8,659 bases of DNA from Caryophanales bacterium UBA2253 (lineage in GTDB: Bacteria > Bacillota_I > Bacilli_A > ML615J-28 > CAG-698): assembly GCA_002347755.1 (NCBI GenBank), contig DDXT01000024.1, positions 1-8,659 on the forward strand, given 5' to 3'. The stretch's first letter is position 1. Every line of letters begins with the position of its first letter. This document shows, one piece after another, positions 1-6,463 of the stretch. A program made the translations under genes and the position numbers. The notes under the pieces were generated by a model. It did not search any database. It was given only the letters and a program-made list of their open reading frames with translations, and had not been told where the DNA came from.

Positions 1-21
1 AATTTATTGAAAACGGAAACA

Positions 22-63
22 AAAAAGCAAAATAAAAGACCTTAAACCCATGGGTTTAAAGTC
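22..63 (-). terminator. Intrinsic terminator downstream of acpP
   Basis: On the minus strand the acpP stop is followed by GACTTTAAACCCA / TGGGTTTAAGGTC, a 13-bp near-perfect stem (38-63, one wobble position) with only the central bases free to form the loop. A T-rich tract follows (TCTTTTATTTTGCTTTTTT read on the minus strand). The stem lies 8 bases beyond the stop codon, as expected for a factor-independent terminator of a single-gene transcript. The stem is largely AU, so strength is uncertain. Confidence 0.65.
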
Positions 64-71
64 ATTTTATG

Positions 72-296
72 TTATTTTTTGCTCAGTAAATCAACAATGT
101 CGCTGACTTGACGAATGTTTTGGGCTGCTTCGTCACTGACTTGGACGCCGAATTCGTCTTCGATGGCCATAATCAATTCAACGGCATCCAAAGAATCCGC
201 TCCCAAATCCTCAGTGATCTTGGATTCGAGTTTGATTTCTTCTTCTTTTAGATTTAGTTCTTTAGCAATTAGTTTCTTAACTCTTTCGAAAATCAT
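72..296 (-). CDS. acpP: Acyl carrier protein
   Basis: Small acidic four-helix protein that carries growing acyl chains on a 4'-phosphopantetheine arm for type II fatty-acid synthesis, and donates acyl groups to phospholipid synthesis. It acts in the cytosol. About 74 residues, the normal ACP length. The signature L-G-A-D-S-L-D-A-V-E is present, with the phosphopantetheinylated Ser at residue 35, followed by the acidic helix II (ELIMAIEDEFG). Two ATG codons are adjacent, at 299 and 296. The AGGAGG box (308-303) is only 3 nt from the first but 6 nt from the second, so 296 is preferred; the longer form would be 75 residues. The gene is monocistronic here, with its own consensus promoter and terminator, and is not embedded in a fab cluster. 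Family assignment is very secure. Confidence 0.96.
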   Translation of the reverse strand: MIFERVKKLIAKELNLKEEEIKLESKITEDLGADSLDAVELIMAIEDEFGVQVSDEAAQNIRQVSDIVDLLSKK

Positions 297-320
297 CATG
301 AACCTCCTAAATTAATTTAT

Positions 321-349
321 ATTATATACAAATAAGGGTCAATTGTCAA
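321..349 (-). promoter_or_regulatory. Consensus sigma-A promoter of acpP
   Basis: On the minus strand, TTGACA (349-344) and TATAAT (326-321) are separated by exactly 17 bp, so both hexamers match the housekeeping consensus at all positions. Transcription would start near 314, giving a leader of roughly 18 nt that contains the AGGAGG site at 308-303. This implies strong constitutive acpP expression, as expected for one of the most abundant bacterial proteins. Confidence 0.9.
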
Positions 350-367
350 TCAAAATAACTTTTTTGA

Positions 368-1291
368 TTACTCGGGGATCGAAACGCTTTGAGGAACGAC
401 GAATTTTATGGCGTTGGGAACAATCTCCAGCGTGATCGAAGAGGCTTTTCCCATTTCGCCGTCAATTGAAAAGTTGATTGAGCGATCGATTTCGATCGTC
501 ACTTTTTTCCCTTTGGTATAGACGATTTTCTTGGCAACCCAAGGCGTTTCCAAATGTTTCCCGGCCTTATAGGCTCCGATCATGCGAATGAAGGAAAAAC
601 GGGAAACTTTTTTCACGAAGCAAACGTCAATGATTCCGTCATTGATCTTGGCCAGTGGTGCACAATAAAATCCGCCGCCGTAGCAAATGGAATTCGCCGC
701 TGCACACAGTAATCCCTTTCCGTCATAGATCAAATGATCATCCACGGTAACCACGAAATGGTGTCCCATTTTTTTCAGAAAAGTTACCAAGACTCCCAGG
801 ATGTACGCGCCTTTTCCGGTCATAAGGGGGCGGCGTTTATACTTCATCATTCTCTCGACGACATCTGCGTCAAATCCCATATTCAAAATGTTGACCGTAA
901 ATCGATTCCCAAAACGAATCAAGTCAATGTCCATGGTTCGGCCTTTGATCAGCTGGCTAATTTTCAAAAAATCTTCGGAAGGACCAAAAATTTTGATAAA
1001 GTCATTCCCCGATCCCGACGGATAGCAAGCCACGGAAACATTCGGAAAACCGTACGCTCCGTTGACCACTTCATTGAGAGTCCCATCGCCGCCGCAGCTG
1101 TAAATTCGGATTTCTTCTTCCTGAGAATGTTCCAAACAATATTTTTTTACAAAATTCAGGCCGTCAAAAGTGGCTTTGGTAACGTAGACCTCATAATCTT
1201 TTTCGGAGAACAGCATTTCGATCTGGCTGGTGATTTCTTTGGTATGGTCTTTTTGGCCGGCGGCCGGATTGATTATAAACAAATGTTTCAT
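368..1291 (-). CDS. dagK: Diacylglycerol/lipid kinase family protein (DagK/YegS-like)
   Basis: Predicted ATP-dependent lipid kinase of the DagK_cat family, which in Gram-positives phosphorylates diacylglycerol released by lipoteichoic acid synthesis back to phosphatidate at the inner membrane face. About 307 residues, the usual length. Visible motifs: an N-terminal I-N-P-A-A-G strand-loop (residues 6-12), the nucleotide-binding G-G-D-G-T-L-N-E-V-V-N-G (67-78), P-S-G-S-G-N-D-F (91-98), and the C-terminal Y-G-G-G-F-Y-x-A-P ... N-D-G-x-x-D-V block. There is no transmembrane segment, as in soluble DgkB. A GTG at 1300 would overlap the upstream stop as GTGA. The ATG at 1291 gives the typical MKHLFIINPAAG start and is preferred, but either is possible. 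It is translationally coupled to the upstream nucleotidyltransferase gene. Substrate could be another lipid (as in YegS), so the gene symbol is tentative. Confidence 0.88.
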   Translation of the reverse strand: MKHLFIINPAAGQKDHTKEITSQIEMLFSEKDYEVYVTKATFDGLNFVKKYCLEHSQEEEIRIYSCGGDGTLNEVVNGAYGFPNVSVACYPSGSGNDFIKIFGPSEDFLKISQLIKGRTMDIDLIRFGNRFTVNILNMGFDADVVERMMKYKRRPLMTGKGAYILGVLVTFLKKMGHHFVVTVDDHLIYDGKGLLCAAANSICYGGGFYCAPLAKINDGIIDVCFVKKVSRFSFIRMIGAYKAGKHLETPWVAKKIVYTKGKKVTIEIDRSINFSIDGEMGKASSITLEIVPNAIKFVVPQSVSIPE

Positions 1292-1296
1292 ACTCT

Positions 1297-2067
1297 TCAC
1301 TTTCCCATTCCCACGATAAGTCTCTTTATATAGAAATAAAAATCAAAATTCACGTGCTCAGCGATCTTAATCGGCAGATTGCTGATGTAACTGTCCAGAA
1401 GCATAAACATTAATTGAGCGGCTTCCAAAACAGTATCGGTTTTTAGTTTCTTCAGAATCTCCAAATAATTTTTTTTGACGTCGTCATCCAAATGCGGCGC
1501 TAAACCCTTTAATCCGGTTTTCGCAAACTCCGGATCATAAATGGTCCGTAAATACATTCCCAAATCTGCGCTGATATGGTTGGCCAAACGAAGGGCAAAC
1601 AAGTAATCCTGGCGCATGTAAGCCGCATGGAACTCCAAAGCGGTGAAACAAAGCGAGCCCACGAGCTTCCCGATTTCCTCAGGGCTGAGGGCAAGGGAGA
1701 GCGGTTGGTATTCATCAAGCAAATGTTTTGGATCATAAAGAACCGCAATCCGGTCCAAATTATTTAGTTGTTCGCGGGTTAACGTATAGAGATCGAAACG
1801 CAACCCGTTTTCGAAAACACAAACGATCTGCGGCCCGACGAAATTGGATTCAGAATGATAAAGGATCGGCATATAGGCGTTTAGGTAATCCAAGCGTCTC
1901 TCCAAAAAAACCGGCATTTCCCTTTCGCTGACAATCGCATAAAAGTCGACATCGGAATATTCGTCAGCCTGCTTTCGGGCCAAGGATCCCTTTAGAAGCA
2001 GGGCTTCCGCCAACCCGTCCGCAACTATTCTCTTGGCAACCGCTTCAGCGGCTTCGTATTGCTTCAA
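1297..2067 (-). CDS. Nucleotidyltransferase-fold protein (aminoglycoside adenylyltransferase-like)
   Basis: 256-residue protein with the DNA polymerase beta-type nucleotidyltransferase active site: G-S-L-A-R (27-31), S-D-V-D-F (38-42, Asp39 and Asp41 as metal ligands) and a third carboxylate in R-F-D-L-Y (Asp92). The C-terminal half is helical and resembles the substrate-binding half of AadE/kanamycin nucleotidyltransferase-type enzymes or HEPN-like helical domains. The real substrate (drug, protein or nucleic acid) cannot be told from sequence. The start is TTG at 2067, chosen because GAGGTG (2078-2073) lies 5 nt upstream and no better ATG precedes the motif. It is the first gene of a two-gene unit: its TGA stop overlaps or abuts the start of the lipid kinase. 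Resistance function is only a possibility; chromosomal homologues of unknown role are common. Confidence 0.75.
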   Translation of the reverse strand: MKQYEAAEAVAKRIVADGLAEALLLKGSLARKQADEYSDVDFYAIVSEREMPVFLERRLDYLNAYMPILYHSESNFVGPQIVCVFENGLRFDLYTLTREQLNNLDRIAVLYDPKHLLDEYQPLSLALSPEEIGKLVGSLCFTALEFHAAYMRQDYLFALRLANHISADLGMYLRTIYDPEFAKTGLKGLAPHLDDDVKKNYLEILKKLKTDTVLEAAQLMFMLLDSYISNLPIKIAEHVNFDFYFYIKRLIVGMGK

Positions 2068-2089
2068 AATCGCACCTCAATGTTCGTTT

Positions 2090-2118
2090 ATTATAACATT
2101 AAATCCAAAAAAAGCCAA
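2090..2118 (-). promoter_or_regulatory. Sigma-A promoter of the nucleotidyltransferase-lipid kinase unit
   Basis: Minus-strand TTGGCT (2118-2113) and TATAAT (2095-2090) are 17 bp apart, a good housekeeping promoter with a perfect -10 box. The predicted start is near 2083, with the GAGGTG ribosome site just downstream. The -35 hexamer is the same DNA as the end of the tex terminator stem, so the two signals overlap physically. Confidence 0.8.
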
Positions 2119-2139
2119 CAGTAAAGTTTACTATTGGCT
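2107..2139 (-). terminator. Intrinsic terminator of tex
   Basis: Read on the minus strand, AGCCAATAGTAAA / TTTACTGTTGGCT forms a 13-bp stem (2139-2113) whose single non-Watson-Crick pair is G-U in this orientation. It has a very short loop and is followed directly by a run of T (2112-2107). It lies 6 nt beyond the tex stop codon. Confidence 0.85.
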
Positions 2140-2145
2140 ACTTTT

Positions 2146-4374
2146 TTATTCGTGCGGTTCGATCATGGTCAGTTCGATCCGACTCTTGGCAACATCAACC
2201 GAGACGACCCAAACCTTGACGATTTGACCGACACTTACTTTGTCCAGAGGGTGTTTAATGAATTTTTTGCTCATTCTCGAAAGATGGACCAATCCGTCTT
2301 CTTTGACGCCGCAATCCACGAAAGCCCCAAAATCCACCACATTTCTAACGGTTCCTTGAAGTTCCATGCCCGGTTTCAGATCTTCAAGATGAAGGACATC
2401 GTTGCGAAGCAAAGGTTTATCAAATTTTTCACGCGGGTCACGCATTGGAGCAATGAAAGCATCAAGAATATCGTTGAAAGTATATTCGCCGATCTCCAAT
2501 CCGCTCATCAAAGCTTTGCGATCGCATTTATTGATGGCTTCAACCAATTCCGGACTTCCGATGTCATCTTTGGAAAATCCAAGTTTCTCCAAAATTTGAT
2601 TGGCTTTTTCATAACTCTCCGGATGGATGCTGGTCATGTCAAGTTTTTCGTTTCCATCAGGGATCCTAAGAAAACCAATGGCCTGTTCCATAGTCTTCGG
2701 ACCAACGCCTTTGATGTTGATTTCGGCGCGATTTTTGAATTTTCCATTTTCGTCGCGGTAATCAACGATCGCCTGAGCGGTTTTGGCGTTCAAGCCCGCG
2801 ACCCTTTGAAGCAAAGGCACGGAGGCACTGTTGATGTTGACCCCGACGCTGTTAACCGCAGTTTCAACCACAAAGTCCAAAGAATCATTCAATTTTGATT
2901 GGGTGACATCATATTGATATTGACCGACGCCGATGGATTTCGGATCGATCTTGACCAATTCGGAAAGGGGGTCTTGCAAACGGCGAGCGATCGAAACCGC
3001 TGAGCGTTCTTCAACATGATAATCCGGAAATTCTTCCTGAGCAATTTTGCTGGCGGAATAAATCGAAGCCCCGGCCTCATTAACGATGATGTAGTAAACT
3101 TCATGCTTGGCCATTTTCAGAGTTTCAGCGATAAAGCTTTCTGTTTCCCGGCTGGCGGTTCCATTACCGATGGCAACGACCTCAACATGGTATTTATTGA
3201 TAAAGTCCAAAATAATTTTTATCGAAGCAGCGGTTCTTTCGTCAGACACGGTTTCTTTAATGCTCTTTTGGTTCGGGAAAATAACTCCCTTGTCCAAAAC
3301 TTTTCCGGTCGCATCAACAACCGCCAATTTACACCCGGTCCGATAGGCCGGATCAACTCCCAGTACTACTTTCCCCTTCATCGGCGGAGTCAATAGATAT
3401 CGTTTCAGGTTTTCGGCGAAGACTTTTATGGATTGATCTTCGGCCTTGTCTTTCAAATCGGCTCGGATTTCTCTTTCAATCGAGGATTTGATCAATCGAC
3501 GGTATCCGTCTTCAATGGCATCTTTCACATAAGGGACGGAAATGGAGTCTTCGTTGGTTATGATCTGACGCTGCAAAAAGCGCAATACATGTTCGACGTC
3601 CTCATCAATGGACACTTTTAGAACTTTTTCGGATTCTCCGCGGTTGATAGCCAAAATCCGATGCAGTTTGGTTTTGATGGTGCTGATTGGTTCGTGATAA
3701 CCGTAATACATTTCGTAAACTTTTTTCTCATCCAAGGCCGCATCTTTGACAGTGGAAGTGAGATCGGATCTTCTTTCAAAGAAACTACGGATCCAACGAC
3801 GGAATTTTGGCTCGTCGGAAACAATTTCGGCGATGATGTCTTTGGCGCCTTGAAGGGCTTCTTTTACATCTTTGACGACCAAATTGTTCTTTTCCATCTC
3901 TTCGGTTACTTCAGTGGTTACGTACTTTTGGGCTTCAGACAAAACGTCTCCTTCAACCGGGAAACTTAACAAATAGTGGGCAAGCGGTTCCAACCCTTTT
4001 TGTTTGGCATCGGTGGCCCGAGTTTTCTTTTTCTCTTTAAATGGACGATAAATATCTTCCAGTTCCGAAAGCTTGTTGGTCTGAATGATTTCTTTCTTCA
4101 GCTCTTCGGTAAGTTTTCCCTTTTCTTCAATCAGCCGCATGATGTCTTCTTTTCGTTCGGCTAATTTTTGGCCATATTCCCATTCCGTATAAATGGCGCG
4201 GATCTGGTCCTCGTCCAATCCCCCGGTTACTTCTTTACGATAACGGGCGATAAAAGGGACGGTTCCGCCTTCTTCGATCAATTTAAGAACGGCTTGAATC
4301 TGGTTAACTTTTACCTTTTGTTCAACTTCAATTTTCTTCAGAAGCTGTTCATTTATATAATTGTTATCTACCAT
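2146..4374 (-). CDS. tex: Tex family RNA-binding transcription accessory protein
   Basis: Large cytosolic nucleic-acid-binding protein of the Tex/Spt6-like family, linked to transcription and RNA metabolism. 742 residues from the chosen start, close to the family norm. Domain order: helical N-terminal Tex_N region (about 1-190, with the typical G-G-T-V-P-F-I-A-R-Y-R-K-E segment near 36-48); RNase H-like YqgF domain beginning V-L-G-V-D-P-A-Y-R-T-G (about 337-347); tandem helix-hairpin-helix region (about 490-570) with K-G-V-G-P-K-T; and a C-terminal S1 RNA-binding domain (about 666-736) with V-D-F-G-A-F-V-D. An upstream in-frame ATG (4389) exists, but its own codons GAG-GAT form the GGAGGA ribosome site for the ATG at 4374, so 4374 is preferred. 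It is monocistronic between its own promoter and terminator. Confidence 0.95.
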   Translation of the reverse strand: MVDNNYINEQLLKKIEVEQKVKVNQIQAVLKLIEEGGTVPFIARYRKEVTGGLDEDQIRAIYTEWEYGQKLAERKEDIMRLIEEKGKLTEELKKEIIQTNKLSELEDIYRPFKEKKKTRATDAKQKGLEPLAHYLLSFPVEGDVLSEAQKYVTTEVTEEMEKNNLVVKDVKEALQGAKDIIAEIVSDEPKFRRWIRSFFERRSDLTSTVKDAALDEKKVYEMYYGYHEPISTIKTKLHRILAINRGESEKVLKVSIDEDVEHVLRFLQRQIITNEDSISVPYVKDAIEDGYRRLIKSSIEREIRADLKDKAEDQSIKVFAENLKRYLLTPPMKGKVVLGVDPAYRTGCKLAVVDATGKVLDKGVIFPNQKSIKETVSDERTAASIKIILDFINKYHVEVVAIGNGTASRETESFIAETLKMAKHEVYYIIVNEAGASIYSASKIAQEEFPDYHVEERSAVSIARRLQDPLSELVKIDPKSIGVGQYQYDVTQSKLNDSLDFVVETAVNSVGVNINSASVPLLQRVAGLNAKTAQAIVDYRDENGKFKNRAEINIKGVGPKTMEQAIGFLRIPDGNEKLDMTSIHPESYEKANQILEKLGFSKDDIGSPELVEAINKCDRKALMSGLEIGEYTFNDILDAFIAPMRDPREKFDKPLLRNDVLHLEDLKPGMELQGTVRNVVDFGAFVDCGVKEDGLVHLSRMSKKFIKHPLDKVSVGQIVKVWVVSVDVAKSRIELTMIEPHE

Positions 4375-4407
4375 TATTCTATCCTCCATCTTTTTTCTAA
4401 CGTAATT

Positions 4408-4436
4408 ATTATATCACTTTTGACCTTCATTGGCAA
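4408..4436 (-). promoter_or_regulatory. Sigma-A promoter of tex
   Basis: Minus-strand TTGCCA (4436-4431), a 17-bp spacer and TATAAT (4413-4408), with an extended -10 TGA in front of the hexamer (4416-4414). The predicted start is near 4401, about 27 nt before the preferred ATG at 4374. It separates tex from the sigma locus upstream. Confidence 0.85.
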
Positions 4437-4466
4437 ATGATATTTCTAGATTTTATGGCTGATCCC

Positions 4467-4514
4467 AAATAAAAAAGCGAAGGTCCGACCCCATGCCTTG
4501 GGACCGAAATTCGC
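4467..4514 (-). terminator. Intrinsic terminator of the sigma/anti-sigma operon
   Basis: Minus-strand GCGAA (4514-4510), a 4-nt bulge, then GGTCC (4505-4501) pair with GGACC (4486-4482) and TTCGC (4481-4477). T6 and an ATTT tract follow. The structure starts 20 nt after the anti-sigma stop codon and lies before the tex promoter. Confidence 0.85.
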
Positions 4515-4534
4515 CTTAAATGTTTCCATTTATT

Positions 4535-5662
4535 TCAGCTTTCGATTTCATTATCGTCGGCTTCATCTTCATCTTCATCATCGTCTTTTTCGATCCGGTC
4601 TTGTTCGTACTCCTCATCTTTATCTTCTGAAGAAACAAAATAGTGGTAAACCGAAGTTTGGGAAATTTCATCAAAGACCACGGTAACTCGGATTTCTCCT
4701 TGTTCGTCCAGGTCGGTAGTCTGAATGTCATAATCGACCTTCATGAAGTCTTCCCCATCTTCGGAAACCCGGCGGATTTCGAAAGCACAGGAGTAATCAC
4801 CTTCTTCCATGGACAATTCGATTTTCAGATCTTCATCTTCGGTTTCGATTTTTAATTCGCTGCTCTGAACGGTTTCGTCATCCAAAACAAACTCGTATTC
4901 GAACGTTTGTTGATCGTTCTCGGTCTTGTGTTCAACTTTTACAAAATCGGTTTTGTTATGGGCGGAGGAATAAGCGATCAATTCCATTTTTGTTTCTTCA
5001 TCCGTGGTGATTTGGCTTCCCTCAAGCGAAAATTCCGTTCCTTTGAACAATAAGATCCCAGAAAAAACATTGGTTTGTGAGTCTTGGATGGTTTCATTGT
5101 AATACATTATGTACTGAATCGGAGTTCCGAGCAAATCCATGGTCGATAACACCAGTTGGACTTGATATTCCTGACGATCAGATTCCAAGCTTTCAAAGGC
5201 CATGGCATCTCTTTTTCCGATCAGATCTTCAATGGTATTTAGATATTTGTTCAGCGAATCCAAAGAATCCATGACCAACAAGCTGTTTGAATCGAGTGGT
5301 TTTTGGGCCATCGGTTGCATTATCGGCAGGTTACCGGTTTCACTCAGAAATGCGTACAAAAGATTGGTAGCGGAAACGGCAGAGAAAGAATAAATTTGTT
5401 CTTTCCCTTCCAAAGCCGGATCAACTTGATCAACGGGCGCGTTCTTCCATGAAACGTAGAGAAAGGCGGTAGAAAGGAGGATCACTAACGCGGTCAGCAC
5501 CGCTTTCAAGGCCAAACCCGAAAAATACCGAGCACGCGGGCTTGGCAAGGATACGGGAAGATTCTCGAAATCAATTTTATTTATGTCAAAAAGCGGCTTC
5601 TGGTCGGGAACCATGGATACAACCGAAGTCCGAATTATTTTAATTATTTCTTTTTTTCGCAT
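4535..5662 (-). CDS. Putative single-pass anti-sigma factor with large acidic sensor domain
   Basis: 375-residue membrane protein encoded 5 nt after the ECF sigma gene. Layout: a short basic cytoplasmic segment (about 1-48, ending P-R-A-R), one hydrophobic segment (about 49-71, ending Y-V-S-W), and about 300 residues outside, by the positive-inside rule. The outside part is predicted beta-rich with alternating charged and hydrophobic residues, and ends in a tail (344-375) with 20 Asp/Glu in 32 residues. It is collinear with the lipoprotein at 6464-7489: K-E-Q-I-Y-S-F, L-N-K-Y-L (137-141), Y-N-E-T, F-S-L-E-G-S (211-216), F-V-K-V-E-H-K-T-E. The role as anti-sigma is inferred from gene order and topology. 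The cytoplasmic part lacks the His-Cys zinc motif of ZAS domains and is unusually small. ATG 5662 is chosen because AAAGGAG lies 8 nt upstream; a GTG at 5671 overlapping the sigma stop is the alternative. Confidence 0.8.
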   Translation of the reverse strand: MRKKEIIKIIRTSVVSMVPDQKPLFDINKIDFENLPVSLPSPRARYFSGLALKAVLTALVILLSTAFLYVSWKNAPVDQVDPALEGKEQIYSFSAVSATNLLYAFLSETGNLPIMQPMAQKPLDSNSLLVMDSLDSLNKYLNTIEDLIGKRDAMAFESLESDRQEYQVQLVLSTMDLLGTPIQYIMYYNETIQDSQTNVFSGILLFKGTEFSLEGSQITTDEETKMELIAYSSAHNKTDFVKVEHKTENDQQTFEYEFVLDDETVQSSELKIETEDEDLKIELSMEEGDYSCAFEIRRVSEDGEDFMKVDYDIQTTDLDEQGEIRVTVVFDEISQTSVYHYFVSSEDKDEEYEQDRIEKDDDEDEDEADDNEIES

Positions 5663-5667
5663 CCTTG

Positions 5668-6183
5668 TCACTCCTTTCGGTATTTCTTCATTTTTCGCAC
5701 AGCATTATGAAATAGCCACATTACCGTGCCAACTTTCTTATTTAATACTTCGGCGATGTCTTGGTGTTTCATGTTTTCAACAATGCGAAGTACCACGATC
5801 TCGCGTTCTTCTTGATTGAGCAAATCGAGCAGCTCGTTAAATTCCAGTTGGAATTCATTCCCGGATGATTGGCTTCCTTCCAAAGCATCCAGATCATCTC
5901 CGTTCGTCAAGGTTTCATGTTTTCGAACCCGGTAATAATCAATGGCTTGATTTTTGGCGATTGACAGCAGCCAATTCCGAAAACTTTCCCCTTTCCGGTA
6001 TTGATGAATCGAAGCAACCATTTTCATGTAAGTATCTTGCATGACATCTTCCGCCAAAGAACGGTCGCGAACGATCGATAAAATCAGAGCAAAAGTCCCT
6101 TGCTTGGTTGCATTATAAATATACTCAAAAGCGGATTCGTCCCTTTGTTTTAAGGCTTCGATATAATGCTCTAATTGATCCAT
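5668..6183 (-). CDS. ECF-type RNA polymerase sigma factor (sigma-70 family)
   Basis: 171-residue alternative sigma factor that redirects RNA polymerase to a small regulon, probably under control of the membrane protein encoded next to it. Sigma region 2 spans about 18-88 and includes the core-binding/-10 segment R-S-L-A-E-D-V-M-Q-D-T-Y-M-K-M (41-55) and F-R-N-W-L-L-S-I-A-K-N-x-A-I-D-Y-Y-R. A variable acidic linker (about 91-115) follows. Region 4 is about 116-168, with the helix-turn-helix E-R-E-I-V-V-L-R ... H-Q-D-I-A-E-V-L-N-K-K-V-G-T-V that reads the -35 element. There is no region 1 or 3, as expected for ECF sigmas. The upstream site AAGGG is modest, suggesting limited translation. ECF class membership is clear; the specific ECF group is not. 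Confidence 0.93.
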   Translation of the reverse strand: MDQLEHYIEALKQRDESAFEYIYNATKQGTFALILSIVRDRSLAEDVMQDTYMKMVASIHQYRKGESFRNWLLSIAKNQAIDYYRVRKHETLTNGDDLDALEGSQSSGNEFQLEFNELLDLLNQEEREIVVLRIVENMKHQDIAEVLNKKVGTVMWLFHNAVRKMKKYRKE

Positions 6184-6215
6184 AAAGGGTTCCCTTCTTC
6201 AATATTCCATTAGTC

Positions 6216-6243
6216 ATTATATCATAGAAAAAATTGTTTTTCC
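6216..6243 (-). promoter_or_regulatory. Promoter of the ECF sigma gene
   Basis: Minus-strand TATAAT (6221-6216) preceded by an extended -10 TGA (6224-6222). The expected start is near 6209, 26 nt before the ATG. No TTGACA-like -35 is present. Instead there is GGAAAA (6243-6238), 16 bp before the -10 box, in a position comparable to a GGAAAA box upstream of the lipoprotein gene. It may therefore be a housekeeping extended -10 promoter, an autoregulated ECF promoter, or both. Confidence 0.6.
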
Positions 6244-6260
6244 TGGGTTTGCACTAAAAA

Positions 6261-6286
6261 AGGGGAAGGGGAATGGTTATTCCCCT
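6261..6286 (-). terminator. Hairpin with T-run just upstream of the sigma promoter
   Basis: On the minus strand two foldings compete. One is GGGGAAT / ATTCCCC with an AACC loop (6285-6268). The other is AGGGGAA / TTCCCCT (6286-6280 with 6267-6261) followed directly by T5. The second has terminator form and would stop transcripts arriving from the lipoprotein gene before they reach the sigma gene. The choice between the folds could be regulatory, but this is inference. Confidence 0.5.
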
Positions 6287-6287
6287 A

Positions 6288-6318
6288 GAGCGTTAACAAA
6301 GTCAACGCTCATTTTTTT
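6288..6318 (+). terminator. Plus-strand terminator-like hairpin in the spacer
   Basis: GAGCGTTAAC, an AAA loop and GTCAACGCTC form a 10-bp stem with one mismatch (6288-6310), followed by a run of seven T (6312-6318) on the plus strand. No plus-strand gene lies upstream, so if it works it blocks antisense transcription. In minus-strand RNA the same stem has a G-U pair instead of the mismatch but lacks a T-run. Confidence 0.5.
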
Positions 6319-6404
6319 CTTGTGAGAGAATGGGGCAAAGCCACTAAATAATTATCTTTTTTGTTGTATTAAATGAGTAATTTCCCCTATTTTCAGGTGG
6401 TTGT

Positions 6405-6441
6405 GGGAAAATAAACGAACCCCATCTTTGGAAATGGGGTT
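6405..6441 (-). terminator. Intrinsic terminator of the lipoprotein gene
   Basis: Minus-strand AACCCCAT (6441-6434), an 8-nt loop, ATGGGGTT (6425-6418), then the U-rich tail CGTTTATTTT. It sits 22 nt beyond the lipoprotein stop and marks the lipoprotein transcript as separate from the sigma operon. Confidence 0.7.
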
Positions 6442-6463
6442 TGTCATCAGTCTGGGGGAATGG

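Larger units (their letters stand above)
6184..6463. other. Hairpin-rich 280-bp spacer between lipoprotein and sigma genes
   Basis: No convincing gene. It holds, in transcription order, the lipoprotein terminator, a TTTCCC/GGGAAA inverted repeat (about 6381-6409), the two adjacent hairpins at 6261-6310, and the sigma promoter. A 19-nt sequence, GGGGAATGGTTATTCCCCT, occurs exactly twice, at 6268-6286 and at 6455-6473, where it covers the end of the lipoprotein gene. Confidence 0.7.

Noticed and set aside
348..369. AATCAAAA / TTTTGATT hairpin right after the lipid kinase stop
   Set aside because: All-AT 8-bp stem without a T-run; it overlaps the acpP -35 region and is not a credible terminator.
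734..1333. 199-codon plus-strand open frame opposite the lipid kinase gene
   Set aside because: It is the antisense shadow of a clearly coding DagK-family gene, with no ribosome site and no recognisable motif.
2134..2898. 254-codon plus-strand open frame opposite tex
   Set aside because: It lies within the S1/helix-hairpin-helix coding region of tex on the other strand; its openness follows from tex codon use.
6277..6312. Eleven-residue minus-strand mini-frame ending G-E-stop in the spacer, a possible leader peptide
   Set aside because: It has no ribosome site and shares its last codons with the lipoprotein only through the 19-nt repeat; too weak to call a gene.
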